A stretch of 43,199 nt of DNA. It comes from Bacteroidaceae bacterium. GTDB lineage: Bacteria > Bacteroidota > Bacteroidia > Bacteroidales > Bacteroidaceae. Where the stretch lies: assembly GCA_017469525.1 (NCBI GenBank), contig JAFUGG010000043.1, forward strand, positions 1 through 43,199, read 5' to 3'. A model generated the notes under the pieces. That model was not told the origin of the DNA, did no database searches, and saw nothing but the letters and a program-made list of their open reading frames with translations. Position numbers and translations under genes: made by a program. Below are positions 1 through 9,412 of this stretch, one piece after another (position 1 is the stretch's first letter; each line of letters begins with the position of its first letter).

Positions 1-38
1 ATCCTTGTGTCCCCGGTTCGATTCCTGGTGACACCACT
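1..38 (+). tRNA. 3' end of a tRNA (truncated by window edge)
   Basis: The window opens with a T-loop (TTCGATT) flanked by stem halves CCCGG and CCTGG, followed by a seven-base acceptor strand TGACACC and a discriminator A. CCA is not encoded. The 5' part lies outside the window, so the anticodon is unseen. Discriminator A and the bases before the T-arm, which could belong to a long variable arm, would fit tRNA-Leu, but this is a guess. One T-stem position is a C-T mismatch. A terminator follows within 10 bases. Confidence 0.7.
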
Positions 39-47
39 CAGAAGAAA

Positions 48-76
48 GCACTGGACATTGAGTCCGGTGCTTTTTT
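48..76 (+). terminator. Rho-independent terminator of the leading tRNA
   Basis: A nine-base stem GCACTGGAC / GTCCGGTGC (one G-T wobble) encloses a five-base loop and is followed by six Ts. It sits directly after the tRNA end. Confidence 0.85.
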
Positions 77-177
77 CGTTATGTTGGTTTCCCGTTATTT
101 TTCGGAGATAGCATGGGTGCTTGCCGGCTCAAGCGAGATTTATGGCCCCTTGTCTGGCACTCAGGATGGCCTGATTC

Positions 178-335
178 AGCACCCCTTTTTGCCTGAAATC
201 CTAAGATGCTCTGGCAGAGATACTACGTCAAGGAGTTTGCACGTACATGTAGATGCAATTGCATCTACATGTACATGCAATTGCATCTACATGTATGTGC
301 AAACAACTCGGCACGTCAGGTTGGTAGGCGAAGCA
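178..335 (+). repeat. Dispersed nested-palindrome element, copy A
   Basis: The centre (236-303) is a 68-bp near-perfect inverted repeat with 28-base arms and a 12-base middle. It is built from alternating TACATGTA-type and TGCAATTGCA blocks. Positions 244-273 alone are a perfect 30-bp palindrome. Conserved flanks on both sides recur in inverted orientation at 36851-37006 (copy B), so this is a discrete element of about 155 bp and not a chance palindrome. Short open frames across it on both strands are by-products of the repeat. It lies about 100 bp downstream of a tRNA terminator. The rest of the 77-642 spacer shows no gene. Confidence 0.9.
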
Positions 336-532
336 TGAGATATAGGGGGCAAGGGGCAAGGAGCAATGAGCAAGATAATACAATCTGGCCCTGCAATCCT
401 CCTGCTCCTTGCTCCTTGCCACCTATTAAGTTATATGCCGATGCTATTCGCTGAATAGTTACTAAATATGCGACATGTGTTAAAAGAACTTAATTAATAT
501 GCAAATTATGTTCAAGTCTTGATATAAAATTG

Positions 533-540
533 TACTTTTG
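533..540 (+). promoter_or_regulatory. Candidate -7 element for the dockerin protein gene
   Basis: TACTTTTG matches the Bacteroidetes -7 consensus TAnnTTTG. I see no good TTTG at the -33 spacing, so this is tentative. It would give a leader of roughly 95 bases before the ATG at 643. The leader ends in a run of TATAT repeats (about 590-615). Confidence 0.4.
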
Positions 541-642
541 TGACGGAAAACTATATAAATGAAGTACTATTTTCACAGAAAAGACTCTATATACATTATA
601 TATTATATATTATATTAACTTAACTTAAACTAAAAAAAGCAA

Positions 643-3600
643 ATGAGAAAGATTACTTCTCTTGCCATCCTCAGCCTCATGTGGCTTGCAGGGAGTGCAG
701 CTTTCGCCGACGACCACGGATATGTGAACGGTATCTGTACCATGCACGACGAATGCGATGCACACTTCGAAGCTCCTCAGCAGGATGCGGATGGCTTCTA
801 CATGCTCTACAATGCGGGCAATGTAGAATGGATTTCAGATCAGGTTGCCGCTGGCGTCCTCGACCTGGACTGTAAGTTGATGAACGACATTGACTTTGAA
901 AACATCGAGAACTTGCACCGTCCCATCGGCCCGGACGACGGCAAGAAGTACAACGCCACGTTCGACGGTCAGGGACATCGCATTAAGAACATGATCATCA
1001 ATCGTCCCAGCACGGAGCGTCAGGGCTTCTTCGGTGACCTTCGAGGCAATCCGAACAGCCGCGGCGAAGGTACTGTCATCAAGAACCTTATCATCGACAA
1101 GAGCTGCTCCATCACAGGTGCATTGCGTACTGGCGGTATCACGGGTACAGGTCAGAACCGTGACAAGGAGATTATCATCATGAACTGCGTGAACGAGGCC
1201 AGCGTAACCACCACAAGCAAGAATGCAGGCGGCATCACTGGCGGCAGCACCGGCAATCATCCCATCTGGAGGATTGAGAACTGCGTCAACACAGGTACCA
1301 TCACAGCTATGGGTAACGATGCAGGCGAAAAAGAGTCTGCCGGCATCTCAGGCTGGTTGGGCGACAACGGCTCTACCATTGTCAAGAACTGTATCAACAT
1401 CGGCCAGGTGGACGGTATCGACGGCAACGGCCGCGGTGTGGTCCGCATGAGCAGAGACTGCTGCGTAAACTGCTACGACCTCAGCGGTAACGAACTGAAC
1501 TATCAGTACATCGACCATGAGTTCACTCCCGAAGACATCACGAGTGGCAAGCTTGCCTATGTCATCAACCAGTTGGCAGGCGAGATTGTCTATTGGCAGA
1601 CACTCGGCACGGACGAGTATCCCATGCCGTTCAGCACGAGCAAGCAGGTCTATCTGCAGGGCGAAGTGCTTTGCGACGGCACTCCCATCGAGGGCGGCAC
1701 CTATACGAACAATCCTGTCGACCCCGTCCGTCCGCCTCATGAATATAAGGAAGGCGACTTCTACTGCATCAATTGTGGCCAAATCAGCAACGACTTCTGC
1801 GAGAAGGATGCCGAAGGCTTCTATCAGCTCAACAACGAGCTTGATGTTTGCTGGTTTGCCGAGTTCGTTAAGGCAGGCAACGTAGAGGTGAATGCCAAGC
1901 TGAATGCTGACCTCGACTTCACAGACTATCCCGACTTTGCAGGTATCGCTGACCGCGACCACGGCTTCAAGGGTATCTTTGATGGTGGCTTCCATACCAT
2001 CAGCAATATGGCTCTTGACCTTCCCGAGGCTGAATGGGTGGGCTTCATCAACTTCCTCAACGGCGGCGCTACCGTCCGTAACCTTCGTGGCGATGCCACC
2101 TGCTACATCAATGCTACAGGCAATGCAGGCTTCATCGGTGGCTCTACGGCTCCTGGCGACATCCATTTGGAGAATATTGGCTTCGAGGGTGACGTCTCTT
2201 GCTCAAGGTCAGGTGCAGGTGGTGTGCTGGGTTGCAACACGGGCTCTCAGGCTCATATATACATGACGAATTGCTATGCAACAGGTTTCATCTCTGGCTT
2301 AACCGTTTCTGAGAATGGTGCCTTGAGCGCATGGCTCGGCAGCAGCGGTGCAGTTATCACCAACTGCTGGTCGAGTGCCACGGTAAGCGGTGTGCAGAAC
2401 GACGACAAGTATCTTGCCCGCTTCGATAATGCAACCTTCACCAACTGTTACAGCACCAATGGCACGCCCCTTCAGGCAACAGTTATCGATGAGGAGGAAG
2501 TCTTCAATGGTGCTCTCTGCTACAAGCTCAATGGTAATCAGGAGAACATCCAGTGGTTCCAGGACCTCGACGATTCCGAATCCATTCCTTCATTCATGCC
2601 TGGCGGCAAGCAGGTCTATGCCAATGGCGAGATGCGCTGTGACGGTGAGTTCGTAGGCGACGAGGTGGTTTATTCCAATACGGAAGGTTCTGTCAAGCCC
2701 GACCATCAGTTCGCCGATGGCTTCTGCAAGGTTTGCCATCAGCAGGATCCCGACTTCCCGTTCCTCGACGTACTTCCCAATGCTGACCATGACGTAACGA
2801 CAGGTTACACGACGCATAACGGTGGCGACGGCAGCAACCTCGCCTTCGAGAGCAGTGTCGTTGAGCATTGGAACTCGTCTTGGTTCGAAAGCTATCAGAC
2901 CGTCAAGAACCTTGAGCCTGGTATCTATCGCCTTCGTGTACAGGGATTGAGCCGTGTTGCTCAATGGGGCAATGCAGAGCACAATGCTTATGAGACAGGT
3001 GAGCTGAGCGAAGATTATGCTCCTCTCTACCACAGCAGTCAGTACTTCGCAGAAGTCAATGGCCAGAAGATTGCCTATCGCTTCAAGGACATCACGGAGG
3101 ATGCTCAGGGAAAACGTGTAGGCGAGACAGAGAACTACAGCGACGTGACAGAGAAGTGGGTGCCCAACTCCCGCACAGCCTGCATGAAGTATTTTGGCCG
3201 CGGCCTCTACTGGAACGAGCCTATCTACTTCGCTATTGAGAGTGCAGAGGATAGCGTCAACATCGGTGTAGAGAACAGCCTCTACCTCTATGGCAACTGG
3301 ACAGTATGGGACAGCTGGCGTCTCGATAAGCTCGACGACGGCAGCATCGACCTCATCCGTCAGCAGCAGGAGGCAGCCATCCAGCACGACCTCGACGAGC
3401 TGGAGCCTCAGGTATCCCTCAAGGAAGCCTATGAAAAGGCTGCAGAAGACATCGTGAATGCCACTTCCCTTGAAGACATCATGGCCATCAGCGATGTGCT
3501 GGCTCGTACGCCCAACCTCATTCGCCGCAGTCATCTTGCATATATCAACTACAAGGCAGCCATCGACGCTATTATCGAGGAGCGTTCCGGTCGTGACGAC

Positions 3601-5802
3601 CTCTATGGCAGTGCTGCCGACTTGCTCGACAAGTACCTTGAGGATAACGAAGAGCCCAGCGAAGAGTTGCCTAACGGAACCTACCTCAATATCTTCGAGG
3701 AGCGCAACCTCAGCGAAGAGGAACTTGCAGCCGAGATAGAGTTTGCCAGGAGCCTCTACGAGAATGCCATCATGACAAGCATCAGTGTGGGTTCCGACGT
3801 CAGCAACATCATCAAGAACGCAGCCTTCACCGCCGATGGCAACTTCAAGGACTGGGAGACGGAGATTACGTTCCAAAGCTCAGCTGGTAGCAACTTCAGC
3901 TCCAACACTGGCTTTACGGACATCTATCCCGTGGCCGGTACATGGAACACAGCATTCAGCGTATCGCAGTACATCGTGGCCGACATTCCCGACGGCATCT
4001 ACGAGCTGGAGGCTCCTGCCTTCTATCGTCCCGGTGGCAACGGCATGGGCGACCTCGAGGGCAACGACTACGTGCCTGCCGACCTCTTCATCAATGATTT
4101 CTACACTCCCATCATGAACATCTACAAAGGCCAGGTACTCGAGGCAGATGCCATCAACGGCGTAAACTGTCGCTACGATGCTACAGGCGATCCTGATGCT
4201 CCTCATAATGGCGAGGCAACCTCTGCCCAGGACTTCTATACGGGCTACGGCTATGTGCCCGAACAGCGTCAGGCTGTCAGCTTCGCATTCGGTGGCGGTC
4301 GCTATATTAATAAGGTATATGGCATCGTTCAGGGTGGTGAGCTTCGCATTGGTATCCGCAACACCGGCAAGCCCTGGTACGAGAGCGGCATGACCATGTG
4401 GGGCAAGTTCAAGCTCACATACCAAGGCTATACGGAAGAGGCTGTCGATGCCATGATGGAGAACTTCCAGAAGCGTCTCGATGCCCTCAAGTGGGGACAC
4501 GACGAACAGTTCTACATGTTCTTCAGCTATAGCCACGTCGACAACATCGAGGCTCTCTTGACCGATGCGGAGAGCAAGTCCCTTGAGGAGAAGATTGAAG
4601 CCGTCAAGCAAATTAACGATGAGTTCAACACCATTCTGGACAGCTACGATGCTTACCAGGAACTCAACAACCTCATCACATACTTCACGGCAAAGAGCGA
4701 TCAGTACAGTGAGGAGGGCAATACCGAGATGGCCGACCGCTTCACCGATGCCATCATGGACGTGGAGGATCACTACTACGACGGCGACCTCACCGACGAG
4801 GAGGCTCGCAATTATCGTGAGCAGATGCTCAACGACCCATCCCTCGGTGGCGGCTACTACGTTCAGGGCGACCTGCTCGATGCTGAAGGCAACCAGCTGA
4901 ACTACTCCGAGGCAAACACCCTCTATCCCATGGTGGCTCAGGAGGACGGCACGTTCGTCGCTACTGGCGTCTATGTGCAGAACCGCTCCAACCTGGCCAA
5001 TGCCAATGCACGTGCAGGCATCTACGTCAGCAGAATGGACGAACGCTACGAATGCCAGTTCTCATCGCGTCGCTTCATCACGCCGGCTGTCAAGACCTTC
5101 AAGATGGTTCTCGACGACAACAACAACTACAATGACTTCCAGACCGTTGGCGGCCAGTACAACATCACCTACAATCCGGCCGACAGCACCGTTGTCTTCG
5201 ACCTCGTCGGTGAGTATCCCTGGCACAACAACGTCTATGTCGTTGGCTCCATCATCAACGTCAATGGTGAGAAGCATCGCTGGAAGAACGACGAGATGGC
5301 ACCTCTGGCTCATAAGGGTAACGGCATCTACGAGGGCACCATCACCTTCTATAGGGACGACCTCGAGAACAACTATCCCAACTTCACCATCTTCTCCTGC
5401 CGCTCCAACACCAGCTCCATCGAACACTCCACAGCTACTCGTGGCGGCTGGAACGAGGGTCGCTATGGCAGCGAAGAGAATAAACTCATCCTCGAGGACG
5501 GCAAGACCGTGGGCGACCTTATCCGAGGCTCCGACCGCAAGTGGTACATGAACTGGGACGAGGAGAACACCGAGGAGACTCAAGACTACCTCATCACCTT
5601 CGACATGAACCGCGGCACCGTCACCATCAACGGTACGAACGGTGATGCCAACGAAGACGGCACGGTAGATATCGCCGATGTGGTAGCCATCCTCAATGCT
5701 ATGGCTCTCGATGCTACCGACAGCAAGTTCGACGTCAACGGTGACGGAACCATCGACATTGCCGACGTAGTCGCCATCCTCAACATCATGGCACAGCAGT
5801 AA
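643..5802 (+). CDS. Large secreted multidomain protein with C-terminal dockerin
   Basis: This 1719-residue protein starts with a Sec signal peptide (about residues 1-22, ending AFA-DD). Two tandem modules follow (about 24-365 and 366-705). Each opens with a DADGFY- or DAEGFY-type segment, contains glycine/asparagine-rich GLUG-like beta-helical repeats, and ends with a VYL/VYANGE..CDG strand and a Cys-x-x-Cys linker (CINC near 374, CKVC near 695). Two putative carbohydrate-binding beta domains (about 709-895 and 1045-1270) each precede a helical stretch. A further beta domain begins near 1533. Residues 1667-1719 form a type I dockerin with two calcium-loop motifs of form D-x-N-x-DGT-x-DIADVVAILN. 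It is a cell-surface or extracellular protein. Substrate binding is inferred, and no catalytic domain is recognisable. Dockerin tails are common in Prevotella surface proteins outside classical cellulosomes. The ATG at 643 directly precedes the signal peptide. Confidence 0.8.
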   Translation: MRKITSLAILSLMWLAGSAAFADDHGYVNGICTMHDECDAHFEAPQQDADGFYMLYNAGNVEWISDQVAAGVLDLDCKLMNDIDFENIENLHRPIGPDDGKKYNATFDGQGHRIKNMIINRPSTERQGFFGDLRGNPNSRGEGTVIKNLIIDKSCSITGALRTGGITGTGQNRDKEIIIMNCVNEASVTTTSKNAGGITGGSTGNHPIWRIENCVNTGTITAMGNDAGEKESAGISGWLGDNGSTIVKNCINIGQVDGIDGNGRGVVRMSRDCCVNCYDLSGNELNYQYIDHEFTPEDITSGKLAYVINQLAGEIVYWQTLGTDEYPMPFSTSKQVYLQGEVLCDGTPIEGGTYTNNPVDPVRPPHEYKEGDFYCINCGQISNDFCEKDAEGFYQLNNELDVCWFAEFVKAGNVEVNAKLNADLDFTDYPDFAGIADRDHGFKGIFDGGFHTISNMALDLPEAEWVGFINFLNGGATVRNLRGDATCYINATGNAGFIGGSTAPGDIHLENIGFEGDVSCSRSGAGGVLGCNTGSQAHIYMTNCYATGFISGLTVSENGALSAWLGSSGAVITNCWSSATVSGVQNDDKYLARFDNATFTNCYSTNGTPLQATVIDEEEVFNGALCYKLNGNQENIQWFQDLDDSESIPSFMPGGKQVYANGEMRCDGEFVGDEVVYSNTEGSVKPDHQFADGFCKVCHQQDPDFPFLDVLPNADHDVTTGYTTHNGGDGSNLAFESSVVEHWNSSWFESYQTVKNLEPGIYRLRVQGLSRVAQWGNAEHNAYETGELSEDYAPLYHSSQYFAEVNGQKIAYRFKDITEDAQGKRVGETENYSDVTEKWVPNSRTACMKYFGRGLYWNEPIYFAIESAEDSVNIGVENSLYLYGNWTVWDSWRLDKLDDGSIDLIRQQQEAAIQHDLDELEPQVSLKEAYEKAAEDIVNATSLEDIMAISDVLARTPNLIRRSHLAYINYKAAIDAIIEERSGRDDLYGSAADLLDKYLEDNEEPSEELPNGTYLNIFEERNLSEEELAAEIEFARSLYENAIMTSISVGSDVSNIIKNAAFTADGNFKDWETEITFQSSAGSNFSSNTGFTDIYPVAGTWNTAFSVSQYIVADIPDGIYELEAPAFYRPGGNGMGDLEGNDYVPADLFINDFYTPIMNIYKGQVLEADAINGVNCRYDATGDPDAPHNGEATSAQDFYTGYGYVPEQRQAVSFAFGGGRYINKVYGIVQGGELRIGIRNTGKPWYESGMTMWGKFKLTYQGYTEEAVDAMMENFQKRLDALKWGHDEQFYMFFSYSHVDNIEALLTDAESKSLEEKIEAVKQINDEFNTILDSYDAYQELNNLITYFTAKSDQYSEEGNTEMADRFTDAIMDVEDHYYDGDLTDEEARNYREQMLNDPSLGGGYYVQGDLLDAEGNQLNYSEANTLYPMVAQEDGTFVATGVYVQNRSNLANANARAGIYVSRMDERYECQFSSRRFITPAVKTFKMVLDDNNNYNDFQTVGGQYNITYNPADSTVVFDLVGEYPWHNNVYVVGSIINVNGEKHRWKNDEMAPLAHKGNGIYEGTITFYRDDLENNYPNFTIFSCRSNTSSIEHSTATRGGWNEGRYGSEENKLILEDGKTVGDLIRGSDRKWYMNWDEENTEETQDYLITFDMNRGTVTINGTNGDANEDGTVDIADVVAILNAMALDATDSKFDVNGDGTIDIADVVAILNIMAQQ

Positions 5803-5817
5803 GAGAAACCAGAGACC

Positions 5818-5844
5818 CATTCCCCTCCCAAGGGGAGGTTAGGT
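5818..5844 (-). repeat. Short C/G-rich dispersed motif, copy 1
   Basis: Read on the minus strand this is CACCTAACC, then CTCCCC, TTGG and GAGGGGAAT. A similar sequence occurs at 21800-21830 on the plus strand. Both follow stop codons and could fold into short hairpins. Confidence 0.45.
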
Positions 5845-5855
5845 GATAAAAAGGC

Positions 5856-5885
5856 AGAGCCTCCGCAGTTAACTGTGGGGGCTCT
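5856..5885. terminator. Possible bidirectional terminator hairpin
   Basis: A 15-base stem with two G-T wobbles (5856-5870 with 5871-5885, no real loop) lies between the dockerin gene and recG, which converge. No clean T-run follows on the plus strand, so termination is only suggested. Confidence 0.4.
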
Positions 5886-5903
5886 GTTGTCATCGTACAA
5901 TAT

Positions 5904-6068
5904 CTTCGCCCAAAGAAATAGCATTCTTCGCCCCAAGAAATAGCATTCTTTGCCCAAAGAGGTAGTATTCCTTGCCCAAAGAGGTAGTATTCCTTGTCCA
6001 AAGAGGTAGTATTCCTTGTCCAAGGAGGTAGTATTCCTTGTCCAAGGAGTGCTACTTCCTTGCACAGG
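5904..6068. repeat. Tandem array, 22-bp unit, about 7.5 copies
   Basis: Seven head-to-tail 22-bp units plus half an eighth fill the spacer between the convergent dockerin gene and recG. The typical unit contains AGAGGTAGTATT and CCTTGTCCAA. Units diverge progressively: the first two carry GAAATAGCATT, the middle ones GAGGTAGTATT, and the last GAGTGCTACTT. Later units contain CCTTG-TC-CAAGG, a short palindrome. There are no unique spacers, so this is not a CRISPR array. Confidence 0.95.
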
Positions 6069-6081
6069 GGGGAACTATGCT

Positions 6082-8178
6082 TTATGATATCTGGCTCCAG
6101 TCGCGGTGCTCTTTCCTAAGCTCTTGCAGGTGGTGGCGTAGGAGTGCGTTGTCGGGAGCTTGCAGTTCGGGGTCGGCATCGAGGACAAAGGATGCCGTGT
6201 CGCGGGCAAGCTGTACGAGCTGACCGTCGCGGCCAAGGTTGGCAAGTCTGAGGTTGAAGGCGATGCCGCTCTGCTGTGTCCCCTCCAAGTCGCCTGGGCC
6301 ACGCAGCTTGAGGTCGGCTTCCGCTATCTCGAAGCCGTCGTTCGTCTCCGTCATGATCTGCAGCCGTTTGCGCGTCTCGGCGGAGAGTTTGTAGTTCGAC
6401 ACAAGGATGCAATAGGACTGCTCAGCGCCTCTGCCCACGCGGCCGCGAAGCTGGTGGAGTTGCGAGAGACCGAACCGCTCGGCGTTCTGTATAATCATGA
6501 CCGAGGCGTTGGGTACGTTCACGCCCACCTCGATGACGGTGGTGGCCACGAGTATCTGTGTCTCGCCCGACACGAACTTCTGCATCTCGACATCCTTCTC
6601 GGCGGGCTTCATCTGCCCGTGTACCATGCTAATCCTATATTGGGGGAAGACTTCCTGCAAGTGGATGTACTCGTCCTGAACGTTCTTCAGGTCGAGCTTC
6701 TCACTTTCCTTCACCAGCGGGAAGACGAAATAGACCTGATGTCCGGCCTCAATCTCACGTATGACGCCTCGGTAGAGTTGTTCGGGCTGATTGTCGTAGA
6801 CGTGCATGGTGCGTACGGGCTTGCGTCCGGGCGGCAGCTCGTCGATGACAGAGACGTCGAGGTCGCCATAGACAGTCATGGCAAGGGTGCGTGGTATGGG
6901 CGTGGCCGTCATAACCAGAACGTGCGGACTCGTCTCGCTCTTGCTCCATAGCTTGGCGCGTTGTGCCACTCCGAAGCGATGCTGCTCGTCGATGATGACG
7001 AGGCCGAGGTCGTGGACCTGAACATTGTCCTCGATGACGGCATGCGTGCCAATCAAGATGTTCACGCTGCCGTCCAGCAGCCCTTCTTCTATAGCCTTGC
7101 GTCGTTTCCCTTTGACGTTGCCCGTCAGCAGCTCGACGCGAATGGGCATGTCCTTGAGGAAGTTATGGAACGTCTGCAAGTGTTGCTCGGCAAGTATCTC
7201 GGTGGGTGCCATGATGCAGGCCTGGCAGCCGTTGTCTATGGCGATGAGCATCACCATGAGAGCCACGAGCGTCTTGCCGCTCCCTACGTCGCCTTGCAGC
7301 AGTCTGTTCATCTGCCGGCCGCTGCCCATGTCGGCATGCATCTCGCGGATGACGCGTTTCTGTGCTCCCGTCAGCGGGAAGGGCAGGTAGCGATGGAAGA
7401 AGGTGTTGAAGGCATCGCCTACTCGGGTAAATCTTCTGCCCACACGTTCCTGCTGCCGCTTGCGGGCATAGGACATGATGACAAGCTGGATGAAGAAGAG
7501 CTCCTCGAACTTCAGTCGCATGTTGGCAGCAGCCAGCTCGTCGGCTGTGGTAGGGTAGTGGGCGGCCCGCAGAGCGTGGTCGAGGGGCATGAGGTGCAGC
7601 TTCTCTATGAGATACTGCGGCAGCGTCTCGGGCAAAGTCCAGGTGAGCTTGCTGAGGAGCGAGCTGGTGAAGCGTTCCATGGTGCGCGACGTCATGCCGG
7701 CCTTCTTCATGCGCTCCGTCGTGGAATAGTAGGGCTGCATGCTCATCTTGCTGAGTGTCATGGTCTCAGGGCTGTCGAGGTCGGGATGGTTGACGCAAAG
7801 CCTGCCGCCATAGACGCTCGGACGTCCGAAGAGAATGTAGTCCTTGCGTATCTTCACGCTCTTCTTGATGAAGCTGATGCCTTGGAACCATGTGACGTCA
7901 AGGAACATCTCGCCGTCCCAGAAGTGTCCTGTCAGCCGGTGCTTGCGCCCCTGTCCTGCCTCTTCGAAGCTGAGGAACTGCCCCATGACTTGCACGAAAG
8001 GCATGTCCGAGGTCAGTTCGCGTATCTTATAGAGGCGGCTACGGTCGATATGCTTGTAGGGGAAAGTGTATAGGAGGTCGTGCCAGGTCTTGATGCCCAG
8101 CTCGGCTTCCAGCGTCTTGGCCCTCTGTGGACCGATGCCCGGGATGTAGGTGATGGCTTGCTGCTTCAGGTCTTCCAT
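6082..8178 (-). CDS. recG: ATP-dependent DNA helicase RecG
   Basis: RecG (698 residues) reverses stalled replication forks and branch-migrates Holliday junctions. The N-terminal wedge/OB region occupies about residues 1-260. The superfamily 2 helicase core has Walker A GDVGSGKT at 296-303, a DEQH box at 397-400, and the motif III region TATPIPRT. The RecG-typical DELPPGRKP follows, with a C-terminal helicase domain containing QLRGRVGR. Length is normal for the family. The gene is last in a minus-strand run with ispD and the DJ-1 gene, starting two bases after the ispD stop, which suggests co-transcription. Its 3' end faces the 22-bp tandem array. Confidence 0.97.
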   Translation of the reverse strand: MEDLKQQAITYIPGIGPQRAKTLEAELGIKTWHDLLYTFPYKHIDRSRLYKIRELTSDMPFVQVMGQFLSFEEAGQGRKHRLTGHFWDGEMFLDVTWFQGISFIKKSVKIRKDYILFGRPSVYGGRLCVNHPDLDSPETMTLSKMSMQPYYSTTERMKKAGMTSRTMERFTSSLLSKLTWTLPETLPQYLIEKLHLMPLDHALRAAHYPTTADELAAANMRLKFEELFFIQLVIMSYARKRQQERVGRRFTRVGDAFNTFFHRYLPFPLTGAQKRVIREMHADMGSGRQMNRLLQGDVGSGKTLVALMVMLIAIDNGCQACIMAPTEILAEQHLQTFHNFLKDMPIRVELLTGNVKGKRRKAIEEGLLDGSVNILIGTHAVIEDNVQVHDLGLVIIDEQHRFGVAQRAKLWSKSETSPHVLVMTATPIPRTLAMTVYGDLDVSVIDELPPGRKPVRTMHVYDNQPEQLYRGVIREIEAGHQVYFVFPLVKESEKLDLKNVQDEYIHLQEVFPQYRISMVHGQMKPAEKDVEMQKFVSGETQILVATTVIEVGVNVPNASVMIIQNAERFGLSQLHQLRGRVGRGAEQSYCILVSNYKLSAETRKRLQIMTETNDGFEIAEADLKLRGPGDLEGTQQSGIAFNLRLANLGRDGQLVQLARDTASFVLDADPELQAPDNALLRHHLQELRKEHRDWSQIS

Positions 8179-8180
8179 TC

Positions 8181-8831
8181 TTATCTCAAGTCGCTCGGCG
8201 TCGTTATCTTGATGTTCTCCCTGTTACCTTCTACCATGAGTATCTCTTCGCCCATGGCTTCCACGACCGATGCATCGTCGGTGAAAGCCTCAGAATAAGG
8301 TTGCTCGTATGCCCTCTTCAGCATGGCAAGAGGGAATGTCTGGGGCGTCTGAACCAGCCGATACTCGTTGCGGGGCCTCGTGATGCTCTTGCCGTCGGGA
8401 AGAATCTGGCGTATCGTCTCGACCACAGGCACGACAGGCACGGCAGCCTTTCCCTCTGCTGCTGCTTCATAGCAACGTCGGATGGTCTCTTTTGACACGA
8501 AAGGCCGCACGCCATCATGGATGCCGACCACAGCTTCTTCATCATCCGGCAGAAGAACTATGCCATTCTTGACGCTATGGAAACGTGTCTCGCCACCCAT
8601 GGCAATCTGCTGCGGAGAGCAAAAGTCATAGTCCCGACAGAGCTTTTGCCAGTAGTCATGTTGGTCGGCAGGCAGAACGAGGATAATCTCAATGCCGTCG
8701 ATAGCCTTGCGGAAAGCCTCGATGGTGTGCATCAGTATGGGTTTCCCATCGATAGGCAGGAACTGTTTCGGCACGTCTCCCCCCATCCGAAGACCCTTGC
8801 CGCCGGCTACGATGATAGCATAGGACTTCAT
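8181..8831 (-). CDS. ispD: 2-C-methyl-D-erythritol 4-phosphate cytidylyltransferase
   Basis: IspD couples CTP and MEP to make CDP-ME in the non-mevalonate isoprenoid pathway. The 216-residue protein carries the nucleotide-binding N-terminus [16 protein letters not shown] (from about residue 9) with the conserved K-Q-F, then [10 protein letters not shown] and a TDDASVVE segment that are diagnostic for the family. It is slightly shorter than the usual ~230 residues. Its ATG overlaps the stop of the upstream DJ-1 gene (ATGA at 8828-8831), so translation is probably coupled. Confidence 0.95.
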   Translation of the reverse strand: MKSYAIIVAGGKGLRMGGDVPKQFLPIDGKPILMHTIEAFRKAIDGIEIILVLPADQHDYWQKLCRDYDFCSPQQIAMGGETRFHSVKNGIVLLPDDEEAVVGIHDGVRPFVSKETIRRCYEAAAEGKAAVPVVPVVETIRQILPDGKSITRPRNEYRLVQTPQTFPLAMLKRAYEQPYSEAFTDDASVVEAMGEEILMVEGNRENIKITTPSDLR

Positions 8832-9385
8832 TTGTTCGTCAGTTCCTCATATATCATGCCTTGACGCAATGGCAGGGAAGCTCCTTCGCCCAAGAAGAAG
8901 TCAACAATGGTATATCCAAACTCGAAGGCAGCGGCAGGTCCCTTGCCTGTGATGATTCTGCCGTCGGCTTCCACCAGAGCAGTGGAATAGTCTGCTCCCC
9001 ATAGCTCTGTGCTGACGCCAGGATAGCAGGTAGCCCTGCATCCTTGCAGCAGGCCCAGGTGCCCGAACACCAGCGGGGCTGCACAGATGGCTGCAATGGC
9101 ACCGCCAGCCTCATAGTGTTGCTTGATGGCATCCGTCAAGGGCTTGCATGCGTCCAGATTGGTGGAACCTGGCAGCCCGCCTGGCAGCACAAGCATCTTG
9201 GCTGCGGAGAAGTCAACATCGGAAAGAAGGAGGTCGGCCTTGATGCCAACTCCATGAGCGCTCGTCACGATGTGTTCGCCTGTGATGGATACTGTCTGCA
9301 CTTCCAAGCCGGCACGTCGAATGATGTCAACCGGCGCAATAGCTTCGATGTCCTCGAAACCTGTAGCTAGAAAGACATAAATCAT
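8828..9385 (-). CDS. DJ-1/PfpI family protein (YajL/ThiJ-like)
   Basis: This 185-residue single-domain protein has the DJ-1 pattern: N-terminal [10 protein letters not shown] with the conserved Glu, VLPGG near the middle, and the nucleophile-elbow cysteine in AAICAAP. The family includes YajL-type chaperone or deglycase-like proteins. The exact activity cannot be read from sequence. It is the first gene of the DJ-1/ispD/recG run and diverges from nadK across an 81-bp spacer with a palindromic promoter region. Confidence 0.88.
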   Translation of the reverse strand: MIYVFLATGFEDIEAIAPVDIIRRAGLEVQTVSITGEHIVTSAHGVGIKADLLLSDVDFSAAKMLVLPGGLPGSTNLDACKPLTDAIKQHYEAGGAIAAICAAPLVFGHLGLLQGCRATCYPGVSTELWGADYSTALVEADGRIITGKGPAAAFEFGYTIVDFFLGEGASLPLRQGMIYEELTNK

Positions 9386-9412
9386 ACCTTTATTATATTT
9401 AGGGGTTTCTGT

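Noticed and set aside
81..454. Overlapping short open frames on both strands near the left end
   Set aside because: They run through the palindromic element and encode Cys/His/Tyr-rich repeats of its sequence. The same frames reappear in copy B. No promoter or family match.
1348..2166. Long antisense frames opposite the dockerin gene (also 2590-3876, 3880-4773)
   Set aside because: They mirror a strongly codon-biased gene. The plus frame has a signal peptide, repeats and a dockerin.
5586..6065. 159-residue minus-strand frame
   Set aside because: It reads through the 22-bp array and the antisense of the dockerin gene. Its sequence is repeat-derived.
5904..6068. Possible CRISPR array
   Set aside because: Units are contiguous 22-bp repeats without unique spacers, and no cas gene is present.
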